Shown here: one piece after another, positions 1 to 14,000 of the stretch
Layout of the letters: every line of letters starts with the position of its first letter
Position numbering within the stretch: the first letter of the stretch is position 1
Assembly (NCBI GenBank): GCA_037349315.1
Contig: JBAIAC010000026.1
Coordinates: 24,209,501-24,273,500, forward strand
Direction of reading: 5' to 3'
Length of the DNA: 64,000 nucleotides
Origin: Chelydra serpentina
Lineage: Eukaryota; Chordata; Testudines; Chelydridae
Translations under genes and position numbers: made by a program
Notes under the pieces: model-generated
The model's database searches: none
Told to the model about the DNA's origin: nothing
Seen by the model: only the letters and a program-made list of their open reading frames with translations

Positions 1-2885
1 CGTGCATTTGGATCTGGGGTTTTAGTTCTGGCTCATGTACAACTATAATGCATTTGTAAAGTGGCTTAACCACATTTTCAGACCTTGACAAAGTGCCTGT
101 CTGCAATACATTAGATTTTTTCCTAAGTAAATTTGATCAATTGTCTTTATTATGTGTATGTTAATCAGAGATGCCCAATGTTCATCACTTTTCATTCCAT
201 ACCTAAAAGAGCTGCTGCTATTTTTTTCATTTGTTTTCTCATAACATAATTGATATACATTTGTGAAGCTACCCTGCTTTTTACCCTACTGTAAATATCT
301 TCTCTACCACTCCTTCCCACATAGTTACATACCTTTGACTTTTATCCCATTCAAACTCTTTGTTGCTGTTTGAATATTAACATAGTTAAAAATATAGGTG
401 AAGTCATATTTATGAAAGACGGGCAGGTCAGTGTTGATAGTTGCTCCTTTCTTAAACAAAAGCTCAGCTTTATATATATATAAAACAACAAAACCATGTG
501 ACCGGGTCCTCAGCTGGTGTAAATTGCTTTTGCTCCACAGAGGCCAAATGGCCCAGTATGATGATCTGATCTGAAGTATCACTTGTCTCATCCCGTGAGG
601 TTCAGTCACTGAGGAAAGTGCTCTTTAAAGCTCTTGTTAAAGGAATACAATGTTCTGGGGATACCTTTTACAGAGGAGCTAGCAGAAAAGAGACTGGCCC
701 AGAGAATGCTTCTAGGTTTTACACCAAGAGCAGCACATATTGGGAAAGGACTTGAGAACTGCTGTGTGACTACCCATATAGTGTATACGTGATTTCTAAA
801 GCTCATCCTTTAATAGCTCTTTTCACAGTGCCTTGATTTAACTCCCAATATATCCAGATATGATGGCTTCATAAACAGTATTAAGGAAGCCTTATCACAC
901 TGCCTAAGCGACCTGGAACTCTGTTGGTCATCAGTGCCTGCTCCGTGACATTACCTATGAGAATCTGGTATGTTTCCTCTGCCCATCGGCCTAATGGCTC
1001 CAAGTACGATATAGTACTAAATACCCCGGTACCAGTGCATCTTTGTTTTTATAGAAAGCAAATAGGAAATTTATGTTTTTTTCCTTCTCCCAGGAGAAAT
1101 TATCAACATGGTTGAAATTTATAATCTTGATGTCAAAGAGGAAGAATGAGCTCTTATATGCTTAGTGGAGGAAGATTCTTCCACATCCCCGCCCCCCCCC
1201 CCCAAAATTGAAGGTTTCACACATGATTCCAGGCAGCTTCAAATCAATGAAAGGAGGGTGCTTGTTTCTTACCTAGGTTCTCCATTTTTTTAAAACTGAT
1301 TTAGTAATGGGAGAGGTATATCTTACACCATTCGATTCTCCCCTCTTTCCCTCCCCTTCTTCCCCCCCCACCCCCCGCACCGGATTAACATTTAAAGTGA
1401 GGCTTCATTCAGGCTCTTGGAATCTGAATCAGCAAAATCAATGTGCAAAGTGAATGGAGAGCGATCTTGGAAGTTATGAATTTGACTCCAAATTTATTCA
1501 GAGGATGGAGGAGTAGAGATGGGGAAAACACAATCAGGAACGAAATATGAACAGTCTTAGGAAGCAAAAGCGGGAAAAACCTCTTTCAGGTATGTAACAG
1601 ACTTTGTTCCCATGTGTGTCATCAGAAATGTGCAATCCTCAAACCAGTCATTTTAGTGATTTCAAATCCTTGCTGTTTATAAAACATTTAATCAAACTCT
1701 AGCCCTATAACAGGATGAGGCAAATATTGAATTCATAATTCTGTGCCCAATTCAGGAAGGACTCCCATAATCTTAATGAAGCAATTTGCATACAACTTGC
1801 TTTAGGGGATAGACGTCCCTCTTCCATATGATGGGAACAAGATTTGTTGCTATGGCCTAGCTGGTGAGACAATCTGCAGTGGAACCTGTCTATCTGCATA
1901 GGGGATTATATGCAAAACTACAAGCGGAAGGAGAACAATGGGGAAAGGAAAGAATTAATTCAAATGAGCAAAGTATGCCAATTCATCAGCCGTAAACCTT
2001 TTGGAAAAATCAGGTGTGCAAGTTGCTGCAACTCCGGCTGGTCGGACTCATATGGCACTTACTGACTGGGCACAGCTCCAGGGATTAACTCTTGAAAAGT
2101 GTGTCAAATGTGCTAAGAGAGGTACAAACAGGCTTTCTTTCTACAACAGGCATATGCTCCATGTCTTCTTGTTCTGCCTCTTTTTTTCCTCTTACGCACA
2201 TTTGCAGCTAGTACAAGGCGATTCCCTTTGGCTCAAGGTGGCAACACACACAAAATATTTAGGAATAAAAATAAGGAAGCAGTCATCTGTGAACAGGTCC
2301 TTGGCACTCTGGAGTCCTCATCTATGGCCAGCATTTCCAAACATGCTGTCTAATTTGCTGCCGCGAAATGTGCACATGCACCGGTTACCCAGACAAAATA
2401 CCCTTTAGCATGTGCAAATGGAGTGTTTGTGTGTGCAAGTGGCTGTTTGCACATGCAGTCAGTATGCATGTTGAATATGCAACTGCAGCATAGGTGTTTG
2501 AAAATGTAGCCCATAGTGTATAATCATGAATCCCTTCCCACCTCCTTCTAGCAGGTCGAAAGGGTCACAGGATGAAAGAACATAAGGCTTGATTTTTTTT
2601 TCTCTCAGTGTTGTTAAGCACCCACATCTCTAACTGGAAGGGTCTTGTTGGTTTGAAAAATCAGGCCCCTAGTCTATTTTGAACCTTTTGTGGGGCTCCA
2701 AGGTGACAGAAAACACCAGTGGAAAAGTAGCTTTGTAAATGCATGTTAGTAATTTGCAACTATAGGGCTGTTGCACTAGAAGCAAGTGTAATTCCCTGCA
2801 GGGACTGAGAGGTAGGAGTGAAATTCTGCAGGGAATCAAGTACATCTTTGACATGTTGTTTCCTACAGAGAGGTGCTTGGAACAG

Positions 2886-3010
2886 TGGCGGATTAGTCAC
2901 GAGGCCCGTGCCCGGGGGCTCCGGACAACCCCGGGGGCAGGGGCACTGGAAAAATGGGCGCCCTCACACCCCGACCTGCTCTGCCCACCCGGCGCTCCAT
3001 CTTTCCACTC
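2886..3010. repeat. GC-rich repeat fragment
   Basis: A 125-bp GC-rich block (CAGTGGCGGATTAG start, followed by CCCGGGGGC and CCCCGGGGGC runs) sits in AT-rich surroundings. It resembles the start of a GC-rich hAT-type MITE, but I cannot find a matching inverted end or target duplication. Confidence 0.3.
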
Positions 3011-3082
3011 TCACTGGCAAAAATACTTCTCTCTAAGTGAGAATTCTAGCCAAGTGACCTTGAAAACATGAAATCTATCTTG

Positions 3083-3216
3083 GGTCCAATTCTGATCTCC
3101 ATTACACTGGTGTAAATCCAATGTCGTCATGGCACTGAAAGCAGTGAAGTAAATCTGGATTTACACCAGTGTAATGGAGGTCAGCATTTAAACGGAGGTC
3201 AGAATCTGGCCCTGAG
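3083..3216. repeat. Foldback repeat with 29-nt arms
   Basis: Arms at 3092-3120 and 3156-3184 are inverted copies with 28 of 29 positions matching, around a 35-nt loop. The right side carries a second GGAGGTCAG (3177-3185 region and again near 3195-3205) leading into AATCTGGCCCT, which pairs with the outer left arm. Its core (TGGTGTAAATC and its complement) recurs at 21457-21540 and 54460-54547. Confidence 0.75.
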
Positions 3217-3351
3217 TGTTCTTGCGGTTCCTAGGACAACAGGGCTATCTCCTTAAAACATTTCTGCCTTTTTTTAGGGGGTGTACTGGTGTGGATAAGC
3301 ATGTTATCAATAAGCATGATTTTTGTACACGTCTAGAGATGTTGGGAACAA

Positions 3352-3580
3352 GGCCTTGTCTACGCAGGGAAATTCACTGGAATAGCTATTGAAGAATAAA
3401 CTATTCCAGAATAGCTCCTCAAGTGTTCCCATGTGGATGCTATTCCAGAAGAGAGTGTCCTCATGGAGAGCTATTGCAGAATAGCTATTACAGAATTGTT
3501 TATTCCATACATTCCTGGGCACTACGATAATACAAATAGTAAATAGCTCTGGTGGTCAATTTCCCTGTGTAGGCAAGGCC
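3352..3580. mobile_element. MITE, PIF/Harbinger-like, 229 bp
   Basis: The ends are inverted repeats: 23 nt from GGCCTTGTCTACGCAGGG match the complement of the right end at 21 of 23 positions. The GGCCTTGTCTACAC-type terminus is shared with the elements at 36599 and 59682. No clear 3-bp target duplication remains. Confidence 0.65.
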
Positions 3581-5840
3581 CTAAGGCTTTTCCTGAGTTG
3601 CTGGTGCAGGGATAGCGCTAGCTGTCCATATTCTTACTTATCCACAAGTACCTTCAATGTAATGCCAATTAACACCGTTTTGTTATGGCTGTATTGAGTT
3701 TTAGCATTAAACTGTGAGGTTCCTGTTAGGGATGTTAGGACATGAGGTATGTAAGAATGTGGTTATTTGTTCTACAAGTATCAGAAAAATCATACTGGTT
3801 GAATAGTTTCAGCCAACTTCAGCTGCATGAGGCAAGCTAACTATTAGTTCAGACATGCACATTTTGGCCAGGAATAGTAGCAGCAAGCTCCCCCAAGTTG
3901 GTCCCGACCTCCCCGACCTCTTCGGGTGAGCAACTCCGTTTTTTTCAGATCTTATCATTTTGGAAGCAATGAGCTAAAAAGTGATACTTCCAGAAATTGT
4001 GTCATGACTTTCAGGGTCTGCTTTTGAGGCTGTAGCGTCATTGCCTTGATTCTGGAATATGAACAATGGAATATTCTCCAGCAGCAGGCAAGGTGGTGGG
4101 CCGCCAGCTGTCTATTGGCCTCCAGCTCTCTCTGCTATCTGCCATTCAGCCCATCTCTAGAGCACCTTTTGGGGAACACTTATGGAAAGTGGAGTGATAA
4201 TTCTAACAAGAACAGTGATATTCTTCAGGCTTTAAAATTGCAATGCCAGAGGGTCTCTCATCTGAGAATGGAAGGATTCCTCTGGTACCGTCCTTCCAAA
4301 ATTCATGTTAAAACTATCCTTCTACTTACTTTCTTCTAAAAGAGAGAAATCCAGATTGTTGGCAGTTGTACCTATTATGTAATCATATGTAGGAAATAGA
4401 TTTTTTTTTCTGAACTAACCATTTAAAATAAATTAGGAAAATTCTGTAATTCCCATGAGAGAACACTTGCGGGTATCTCTCCTTTTCTACTAGCCCATTT
4501 AGAATGAGAACATTGGTACTGACATTTTCATTCACGTACCATAACATTTAACCATTGCTCTGAAATGTTTCTGGTCCTTTATCTTAAAGGACCGAATGAA
4601 GTGAAACTATTACTGTAAACACTGCTGAATGTTTTCAATGTTCCCAAGTACAGATTTTTTGGCAGTGGGAAGCCCTCCCCAGATAGCGGCTTGGGAATTT
4701 ACAAATTGGTCACATATGAATCCATTTTGTGAACTTTTATTCAGATCTGCACCTGCTTCCCAGAAACAGGGCGAAGGAGGGAAAGGGAAAGATTATAGGT
4801 GTATTATCCAACTCCTGTTGCCTCATTAAAGCTGAAATGAAACAGCCGCATGGTAATGTTCCGATTACAGTCACGCTGGGTGGCAAAACATTTTCCTTGT
4901 CTACTGGAGGTTAAAGTGTTCGATGATTCAGAGTGGGTTTTCTGTAGGATTGGAATTCATTAGTTTAAAATGCAGAATATCTCTTTCCAGATTTGGGGGG
5001 GGGGAGGGGATAAATGTTCAAATAATGGATATTGAGTCACTGAGTGGGAAAACTTCTTGGCCCTGTTCCTTTTCAGCTGAATTATTGGGACTGATGTTGG
5101 TATTAAGAGGGCACCAGTAAGTCATGGCTGAAGAACAGGAACTTGCAGTAGACAGTGCTAAGAGTGTGCAAGGCAATGTCTGTGTAAGGGTAATATGAAG
5201 GAAACTTTGAAAGGATTGAATTAATGCTTATTTTGTGGGATAAAGCAATCGTCTCTTTGTGTCTTTAAACATCAGCAGTGTTATGTTTTCGTATGAAAAT
5301 AGAATCTAACAGTTGATGTTCAATTCAGTGGTGTGGTCACTTCTTTATAAACAATAAATGTTTGTGAGTAAAACATTTTAATAGTTCTGCAGAAAACGTG
5401 AAGTAAGATTTTGGTCACCCACATCACTAACCTCAACTCCAACCCCTGAAACCAGACCATCCTTAGAATGTTCAAAGCAAGTGTTAACGTACTTAGCTCA
5501 GCGACTCTGGAGATGGAAGGTGAAATGCTGGGAGTTTTCCCATTGACTTCAGTGGGGCCAGGATTCATCTAGGGGCCTTTATTTTAGCTACAGGACAATT
5601 TCACTACAGGGAGTGCCAGTGTAGAATTCTGTACACTGCCCTACCAATGTGCATCAATGTTGTGACATAAAGGTGATTGGTGTCCAGGCTCTTCAAGATA
5701 ATTACTTTGTAGTGCTTGTTTGCTATCAGCATCTGCCCACAGGAAACTGCAGTTAATCAGCAACTCATTTCATAGTCCAATACCATTAAACAGCTTCTAG
5801 CTACCAACCTGAGCTGCACTACAGCTGGAGATCCGTGAGC

Positions 5841-5933
5841 CTGGATCCTGCAAACATTTGTGCTTAGATAGTCCTGTTGGCTTCAGTGGAATTATAAAGT
5901 TAAGCACAAGTGTACATGTCTGCAGGATCTGGG
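5841..5933. repeat. Foldback repeat
   Basis: The left arm CTGGATCCTGCAAACATTTG.. (5841-5866) pairs with 5901-5933 (TAAGCACAAGTG..CTGCAGGATCTGG), with a small extra stretch in the right arm. The GGATCCTGCA core is shared with the hairpin at 63435-63509. Confidence 0.55.
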
Positions 5934-7331
5934 CAGTCGAGTTGAAAGGCACCATGGCTCAGTAGCAATCACTTGAAGCATCCAGTCCCTAAGGGGTTTT
6001 ATTTTTTTAAACTTTATACCCTAAAAGAAAAATGTTTCCACCTGTTTTTATCTGAATTTTGGAACACTTTTATTAAGATTGGAAACAAGATGATGATGGA
6101 ATGTCTTCTTTTCTTTGTTACTTGATCTGATTGATAACAGATAGTCTCTTGTGGTAATGGAGATGACTTCAATTCCTTCAAGATTTTTTCCCCCATCCAG
6201 AAACACCTCCACCCATAATTTACGTATAAAACTTCAAGGTTCACATGCTGCTTTACAAACACTTCATTTAACAGACTTATGGATGTTGTTTCTTAATAAT
6301 TAATATACAGTCATGATTTCCCCCCCCAAGTAAATTGCATGACTGTATTGGCTGCTCCCGTTTTATGGGGTGAACATTTTGTATGAAAAATGTTGACTCA
6401 GGAAAATGCTTCAGAACAATGAGTAACAGAGAACTTCCCTCTGCAATGTATTCTATCAGCATGGCAACCTACAACAATACCTTCTTTTTTCCTGTCCATT
6501 CTTGCTCAATTCTCCTGATAAAAGCCTGCGCCTATCTGGGAAGGTATGAATAGCATCTCTTTCACACCTTCAACTAAATACTAGTTTGCATGGCAGCTTT
6601 AAAAGCCTCTGGGTTTATCGGTGAAAAAAATGCTTGGATAGAAGAGACTTGGTACTTAAATCAGTTTTATCAGCACATTTTTTTTGGCTGGGACTTGTTC
6701 TCACAGAACTATGAGCTGCGTTATTTGTGTTAAACTTCCTGACTGAATTCCAAACAAGTCATCTTTCCCCACAACTCTGACCTTTAACAAAAGGCCAAAA
6801 TAATTTAAATTTGTTTCAAGTTTCTCTCGTAAGCAAGAAAGGAAAAGTTCTTCTGCCATTATACACTCAAACCTGGTTAACTGGAATCAACTGGTAAGCT
6901 CCGTTTTTACTCGAATTCTATAGAAATAAAAATAAGATCAGATATTCTAAACTGATGTCCAAAGTGTGCACATGTCTGAAGATTGTTAACCCTTTCAGGC
7001 ACCTAGACTGAAGCCAGGGAAAATAATCACATGAAAGCTATTCGCTCACATGACTTAACTAGCACGATTTTAAACTGGACTTTGCACCTAGTGTAGGCCG
7101 GTCAAGTCATGTTTAAAATCATGTTGACTGATTGTGGGCAACTGTAGGTGGGATTCTTGGAATCAGGGCCCAGTGGTTTGAGGGGGCCTGAAATGGCAAA
7201 GAGTTGGTGAGAAATCAAGAGCCTCACTCAGAAGAAAATATTGAGGATTCCATGAGAGGAAGAAAACAGGGAGGAAGAGTCTGTTGGAAGGCGTGAGGGA
7301 AAGGAGATTAAGTTGATGAGGCTGTTGGAAG

Positions 7332-7616
7332 CAGTAGTGTAGCCGGGGGGGAGCAGGGGGAGCGGCCGCTCCCCCTTGAGCAGAAGCGGCAGAAGCAGCG
7401 CCTTTTTTTAGCAGCACTAAAAAAAGGCACCGCTTCTTACACTCACTCGGTGGCGCTCCGGGTCTTCGGCAGCATTTCGGCGGCGGGTACCACCGAAGAC
7501 CCGGAGTGAGCTGCTGAAGTGCCACCAAAGACCCGGAGCGCCGCCGGGTGAGTACAGGGGGAGGTGCCTTTTTATAGCGCCGCTCCCCCTGCGCTCCGGA
7601 CCTGGCTGCGCTACAG
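7332..7616. mobile_element. hAT-type MITE, 285 bp, GC-rich
   Basis: The element starts CAGTAGTGTAGCC and its right end reads as CTGTAGCGCAGCC on the opposite strand. It is flanked by an exact 8-bp duplication GTTGGAAG at 7324-7331 and 7617-7624. The interior is GC-rich with internal inverted copies of CCGGGTCTTCGG-type sequence. An 8-bp duplication is the hAT signature. No transposase is encoded; long open frames here are compositional. Confidence 0.85.
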
Positions 7617-10000
7617 GTTGGAAGCCCCTAAATATAGGTGTATGCTGTCACTATATAATTTAGTCTTGCAGATATGGAGGAGCCAAGCGTGGATCCTAGC
7701 TGCTGAAATGTCTGGTGTATGTAGCTATGTAACTGTGGTGCCATTTTGTTTTTCTGCATCCTGTGCGTTTACATGTCTAAGAACTTTCTCTGTGTTCTGT
7801 TCTCAGAATTGCTGTGGCCTGTAACAGAGGAGAGATGTGCTTTGATGGAGATTTGGCTTTTGTTCTTTCTTGTCTGATGCTTTCCTTAATATAAAATAAA
7901 TCGTTGTTGTGCCTTCTAGAGCTCTGAGGGGCATAGAGTTGTGAGACTGGAAAACTGATTTCCCAGCTGCTGGCGGATGCATGATGTACTGCAGCATCTC
8001 GCTGGAAGAAGACAGAACAACCTGATTTTAAGACATAAATGGCCAGCATATGGGATACACTAGAAATGTGTCAAATGACCATGAGTGGGAGACCCTCATA
8101 ACTTGACTCTTCCTCTTAGAACACTCGGATCCCAGTGATTACAAGCCAGAAAGCCTGAATGTCTCATTTGGTTAATGGTGCTTAGGTCTGTGATACCCAG
8201 GGATGCCTTCCTCTCTATGCTCCTTTATAGTGTTAGTGATTTACGAACAACAAAGAACAGCTCATTAGGGACCCATCCTTTAAGCTGATCCCCAAATACA
8301 GAGCCCAAATATGCAAAGGGGCTTGCCCATAGAGAGCACCACAAAGGATATTTGAATTAGCCACTAGGCATCACTGCCTCTTAGTTTTGTTGTAAATGTG
8401 GTTTGAATATGAATGTACAGTTGGTTTTCATTTTTTAAAAATTTGGATGGAAAGAAGTCCTGAATATAGCGAATGCCCCTTGAAATTGCCACGTGGGTTT
8501 ATAAGTTTGATGTATGTCATAACTTTTTTTAAAAAATATTTAACTGAAAACCAAACCTCCCCTTTACTTTCCCAGCCAGTCTAGGCTTGTTTGTAAAAAT
8601 GCTGGTGAGGAGAATGTGTCCTAATCTATGGTTCAGATCCTCCCATATACTCTGACTGTCTGGGCTGCATCACTGTTCCCATTGTGTAAGAGGAACCCCC
8701 AACTGGCATACAGCTGGCGTAGGGCATCTACCCTACCTGGGGAACCAGGGTATGGCTGAGAATGTCCCTGTGCTCTGACAAGCCTGACCCCGAGCCTGGG
8801 GTGGTCTAGGATCTGAGGGACATAGAGGTGGCTTAAAGTTCCTTTTGCACACGTGTCTTCTGCAGTGGCACCAAGTGCATCTCTGGCGTGCTCCAAGATT
8901 TGCCCTTGAGCGTAAATTCAGAGCATTCAATACATTATTACTAATAGTTTGTTTTCTGGATCGTCTAATATTTGTGTGTTTTTGTTTTGGTTTTAACTCT
9001 TCTAGGAGGCTGCCGCTGCAGTCCTCAATACACCACGTGTAGCTCTCCTGTACCAATGCAGAACCAGCTGTAGGCTGCTAGGCAGGAATCTGGCTGGAGT
9101 CCATTCAGCTCCAGTGACTGCAAAGTATGGATCCCTTCTCAAGCTGCTGTCTCACTGTGATGCTTCCTCAGGGAGTCTCTCCTCTCGAGCTGGTGGTTGG
9201 AATGTACCAGGTACAGGCAACGAACTACATGGCCACAGATACAAATTTAAACAACCTTGAACAAAGTAATCCATCCTCGTGAAAACTCTCTGAGCCGAGC
9301 CACCGTGGCCTAATGAAGCTGTGGTTAAAATCTGCACAAGTGAAATATGCATGTCAGCCCCTTTTAATGAAACTTCACCTTCCTAGTACCTTGTCTCATC
9401 TAAAAAGAAAATGTGAGTTTCTTTCCCCCCTTGTTGTACCATCATCTCATTTCACCTTTTTGTCACCCTTGATCCAGTCTTTGTCTATTCTACTGCCTTC
9501 AGGGCTCTCATTAGCAGCCAAAAATAAAAGAAAGATCTAGGTTTTAGCATAAAAGAGAATATAAAATCCTTCTGTACAAGGATTGTAAGATTTGTATATG
9601 CATAAAGCCTGATGAGCCTGCACATCAGTGCTAGTCCATGCTGCCCTTCAGGCATTACCAGTTAATTGCAAAGAAAAAGCCCCTCATAACCTCAATCCTT
9701 TCTGTATTTGAGTTTCCCTGCTTGAATATCTTACAGTAACTCGTGCTACTGTAACCTTCCATGCTTCTGGAGCTCTCTGGAGCACAGTTTGACACAGCTC
9801 TGTCCTGAAAAACAACTAAATAAAATGCATGTTGTCCTGGACTTGATGGCAGTACAAAAGTGATGGCAACACTTGCACTTGTGAAGTGGATCTGGGTGAG
9901 GATTGGAGATCTGATGGTGATGGGAGCCACTGATGATGTTAAAGGTGGGTTATCTGATAAATTAGCAGGACTGGGTGTAATGTTAATTGTTTGTTTAGAT

Positions 10001-10086
10001 TGTGGTAGTGCTTGGGACCCCCAGTCCTGACCAGTTGTGCTAGGCACTGTACAAACACAGCAAAAAGTTGGTCCATGCCCAAGGAC
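10001..10086 (+). repeat. Ancient amniote repeat fragment
   Basis: The core TTGTGCTAGGCACTGTACAA is followed by ACACAG and TGCCC. The same core recurs at 43769-43850, 49478-49562 and 53572-53690, so it is a dispersed family. I cannot give its database name. Confidence 0.55.
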
Positions 10087-10769
10087 ATTTTCTATGGCTA
10101 TTTGCTTGAATGTTTAAATGGTATGACTTTGACCATTCCCTCTTGTGCTTGCTTTCCATAAACATTCTTGAAGGAATGTCCCTGGAAAATGAATTTCAGT
10201 CACATGCGTGAGTGTTTGTGCCAGAGATGTTTGCCCATTTATCCAGTTGCGGAACAGAAATACTATTGTGACTCCTATGACCAGTTACAACTCAGGAACA
10301 TTTTTGGGGGGCACAGAATGTTGAAGGGTGGGCACTCACAGAACTCTTAAAGAGCTTAATCGCAGAGTTCAAAAAAATCTTTGCAAAGAGTTATCAATAC
10401 TCTTGGATGGATGACTACATGTGAGAAAATTGCAAGGGCTGATGTACCATGAGCAGAAAAAAGATGACATTCACTGGGTAAATTATTGTAAATTGTTTGT
10501 ACAGCTCTGTTTAGTTAAAGTTTATTCAGTGCTTTTAGAAAGACGAAAGGCACATGATTGTTAAAAGTTACGGTTACAGAATGCTAAGGATTCTTGTATA
10601 AATGCATTCTGGAGTTATGAAATCCTGGCCCCGCTGCAGTCCAGGGCAAAACTCCCATTGAATTGGTATTTAGGAGTATTGAACATTGCACTTGGTACAG
10701 AGGCTCTTTGTTCTGTTCCACCTGTGCAAATGAGTGATGTGACGTTAATGCCTCAACAATGGGACTTGG

Positions 10770-11095
10770 GAGAATAGGGTTCCATTCGCTCCTCCTCTAG
10801 ACATCCTGTGTGATCTTGGTCAAATCCCTCCCTGGGTTTCAGCGCCTGAGCTCCAGCTCAACCCTGAAAGTCTCCACAGCTGGCTTTGGCACCAGCTCTG
10901 TGAGCCCAAGTCTGTAGCCTAAGGCTCTGAGACTCGCTGCCGTGGGTTTTAAAATGTAGTGTAGACGTACCCAAAGTGCACTTGTTTCTACAGTAAATAG
11001 GAATAATAACACTTCCCTACCTCCCAGGGGTGTTAGATGGGTGCTCAGATACTAAGGTACTGGGACCATATAAGTATATTAGATAGCTAAAGTAT
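10770..11095 (+). repeat. MIR/CORE-SINE-like repeat split by a MITE fragment
   Basis: The left part reads TGTGTGATCTTGGTCAAATC and the right part TAAATAGGAATAATAACAC..GGTGTTAGATGGGTGCTCAGATACT, both in MIR-like order. Between them (about 10840-10978) is sequence ending GTGTAGACGTACCC, a MITE terminus. The boundaries are approximate. Confidence 0.5.
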
Positions 11096-14000
11096 GGCTT
11101 GCTAAGCAATACGGCATTTTCTAAAAATGTGGTAGGCATTAATTTAACAAAAAGTGATTTGCTGGAGTTTGGGTTTGGAAAACAAGTCAGTTTGCTTTGA
11201 ATTTTAATATTATTATGAAAGCAAATTCTCTCATGTGCCCTCTGAAGTCATCAGCAGAATCTAATGGTTCTCTAGGGGCACAGCAGAGCTGACCGGAAGC
11301 GCCCTGCCAGTATTGCTCTGGGATTTGTTTTCTTTTGATTATGGGAAAAATAATCCAAGATGTTTCTGTGCATGCAGAACATTCTTAACTGAAAAATCTG
11401 TTGTTGAACAGGGGCCAGAGGGGAAGCGACATCTCTAAAGGCAGCACAAATGTGTTTGGATTAGGTTAAGAACCCAAACAAATGTATTTTTAGTGACTTC
11501 GAGCAGTTTCCACTATAGAAATATTGAGACCGTTACACAGTTTAAATCTGGCGTAACTCCACTAAAATCAATGGTGGTGGTGTGGATTTACAGCAGTAGA
11601 AACGAGAAGGATTTCATCCACTGCCTTTCAGATATTACTTGCTGATCTCTTTCAACACTCATTCAGGTGGAAATGTGGCACAGGTACTGTCAGGCCTTTT
11701 GCAATTTAGACATGGCTCTTCCACTCTGTGCAGGATTTCAGAGGCTTCTCGGATAGCCTCTGCCTTCAACCAGGCATTTTTTTATTCTTTAAAAAAAGTG
11801 GGCCTATTTTGCGGGGGCCAGGTTGCACTACACTTGCACTGAGCACCTTTTGTTGCAAGTAGTCCCCTGAAATTAATGGGGCCATTCACACAGTAAGATA
11901 CCACTCAGTATGAGTAAAGAGGGTAGAGGCCTGTAGGAATAACGAAACACCTGCTTTGATATTTCCATTTGATAGTTTTCTGTTGGTGCATGCGTGCTCT
12001 CTACAGCATCTTATACTTTGCATAAAGGTGACTGAGAGCCCACTCTTTAGGCACCCAAGACTCCCAGTGAATCAAGTGCTCCAGGAGTGAGTCAGAACTG
12101 ACCCTTTGAACCTTCAAAGCTTGGTCCATCGCTAGCTGCAAATTCCGATCCTATTAAGTTCATAGAGGAAGATGAAATTCAGATTTTATGCTCCAACTGC
12201 ACCCATTTGGCCTAGTCCTTGTAACAATGTGCCGTGCGACAGTCCCACCGGAAAACGTCTTTCACCAAAAGTGGGCAATTCGGCTAATGCTAAATATCTT
12301 GTGCGTCAACTACACCTCAGTTTGCTGTATCACAATCTACAGCATAGGAGACAGGGTCCTGGGTGGGATACAATAAGCCGGTACTCCTAGGTTCTAGTTC
12401 TACTGCTGTCTTGCTGTTCTACTTGCTGTGTGCCCTCGGACAAGTCAGGTAAATCAAGGCATAGACAGGTTACCCACTGGTAACATAAGTTTATTAATGA
12501 ACCTTCACTAGGGGGATTATGAATGAAGTGATATTAGTGTTGTTACCATGGCTTCAGATGAGTGGTCTGAAGGCGTTAGAAGAGCAAAGGTCTTGTTGTT
12601 TGTTTTCAAAGAGTAATGTTGGGAGACATACAAAATATTACTTAGTGTTATGCAGCTCTCTGCCAGAGCATCACATGGGGCTGACTGGTTTGTCTGAACC
12701 TGCAATTTGCTTGTGCCATTCAGCATCAGCCCTTCAGTCCTCTACGTATTTGTGGAGTAGATGTATATGTATTTTCAGTGTGAACATCAGGCTCCAGATG
12801 ATCTGGTTTGGCTGAACTGTGCTTGCTGCAGGATCCTGGGCGAAAGAGCAAAGGTGCCTTAGCCATTGTGCTCCCCTGATCTTGGGGGCAACTGGGGGCC
12901 GGTTTAGCCCCTGGTGTATGTTAGAGTAGCCTCAGGGCTCCTCTAGCGTATGCTGGATGCTCTGGCTCCTTACGAGCCATTCTGCTCATCCAGGACTGTT
13001 GAGCACAAATTGCTGAAGCCGCACCACTAGAAAAGGGTGGCGGAGAGCTGGCTATGTGAGCTCTGTACCAGCGGGGGGAGTCCCCTAAACAGTGTAAAGG
13101 GCTGGACCCAGAGCCAAGACTCTGTCCCTAGATCTCTCATTCAATTCAAATGACACCCGCTCCAGGGAAGCACACGCCTAAGAGCAATGTGGCCTCTGAG
13201 AAGGCACAAAAGCCTGCTGGTGTAAAGAGCTGCATACAAGCAGCAATTTGCAGCTCGCAGCAACACATATTGGTCCTACCAAATCCAGGAACAACGCTGT
13301 ATGTTGAAGAGCACCAATCTGTTAACTCGCTATTTACATATAATCGGACATCTTTCTTTGATAGAGCACTCATGTAACAGATGGAAGAGACCAAGGAAAA
13401 GCCTCAGTACCAGCTGGGTCCCTTCCAATGCTGTTTGAAATGTAGTATAGGACAATTATAACCTGCTCCATGCATGCATAGCAGAACTGTGACTGTGCTG
13501 CTTGCTTTGGGTCTTGCATGCTTGCAAAAAGGGGGACAGAATCTAGCCCAGAGAAAATAACAATTGATTGACTCCATGCTAAAGGTGCTGGTGAACTCAC
13601 ACCTCTGAAGAAACTTAAAGCTTGGGTGTAAATGTGGCCGTGAATAGTTTGGAAATTGTTCATCATAGTGTATTAGAATCCTGGCTTCAAAATATTGTCT
13701 CATTAGCCTGTAAAAATGGACCCCAGCTTTGGAAACATGATGATTAATGCACAGAAACAATGTTCAAATTATGTCATGAGTACAAGTATATTTAATTAGA
13801 ATAATATCTGGTTGCTGCCAGAGCCATAGGTTTAGCATGATTCTCTGCCTTATATTATAAAATAAAATGGGAGTATTTTAAATGAAAATCAGATAAACTT
13901 GCTCCAAGAAGTGAACAGGAGGTCCAGCTTTTTGGCCAATTCTTCAGCAAACAGTGTCAGACAAACTTTGTGGAAATATTGCAGGATCCAACCAGGACAC

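Noticed and set aside
7163..7528. 121-codon minus-strand frame rich in A, P and G
   Set aside because: It overlaps the GC-rich MITE at 7332-7616 and continues into flank; no domain or splice support.
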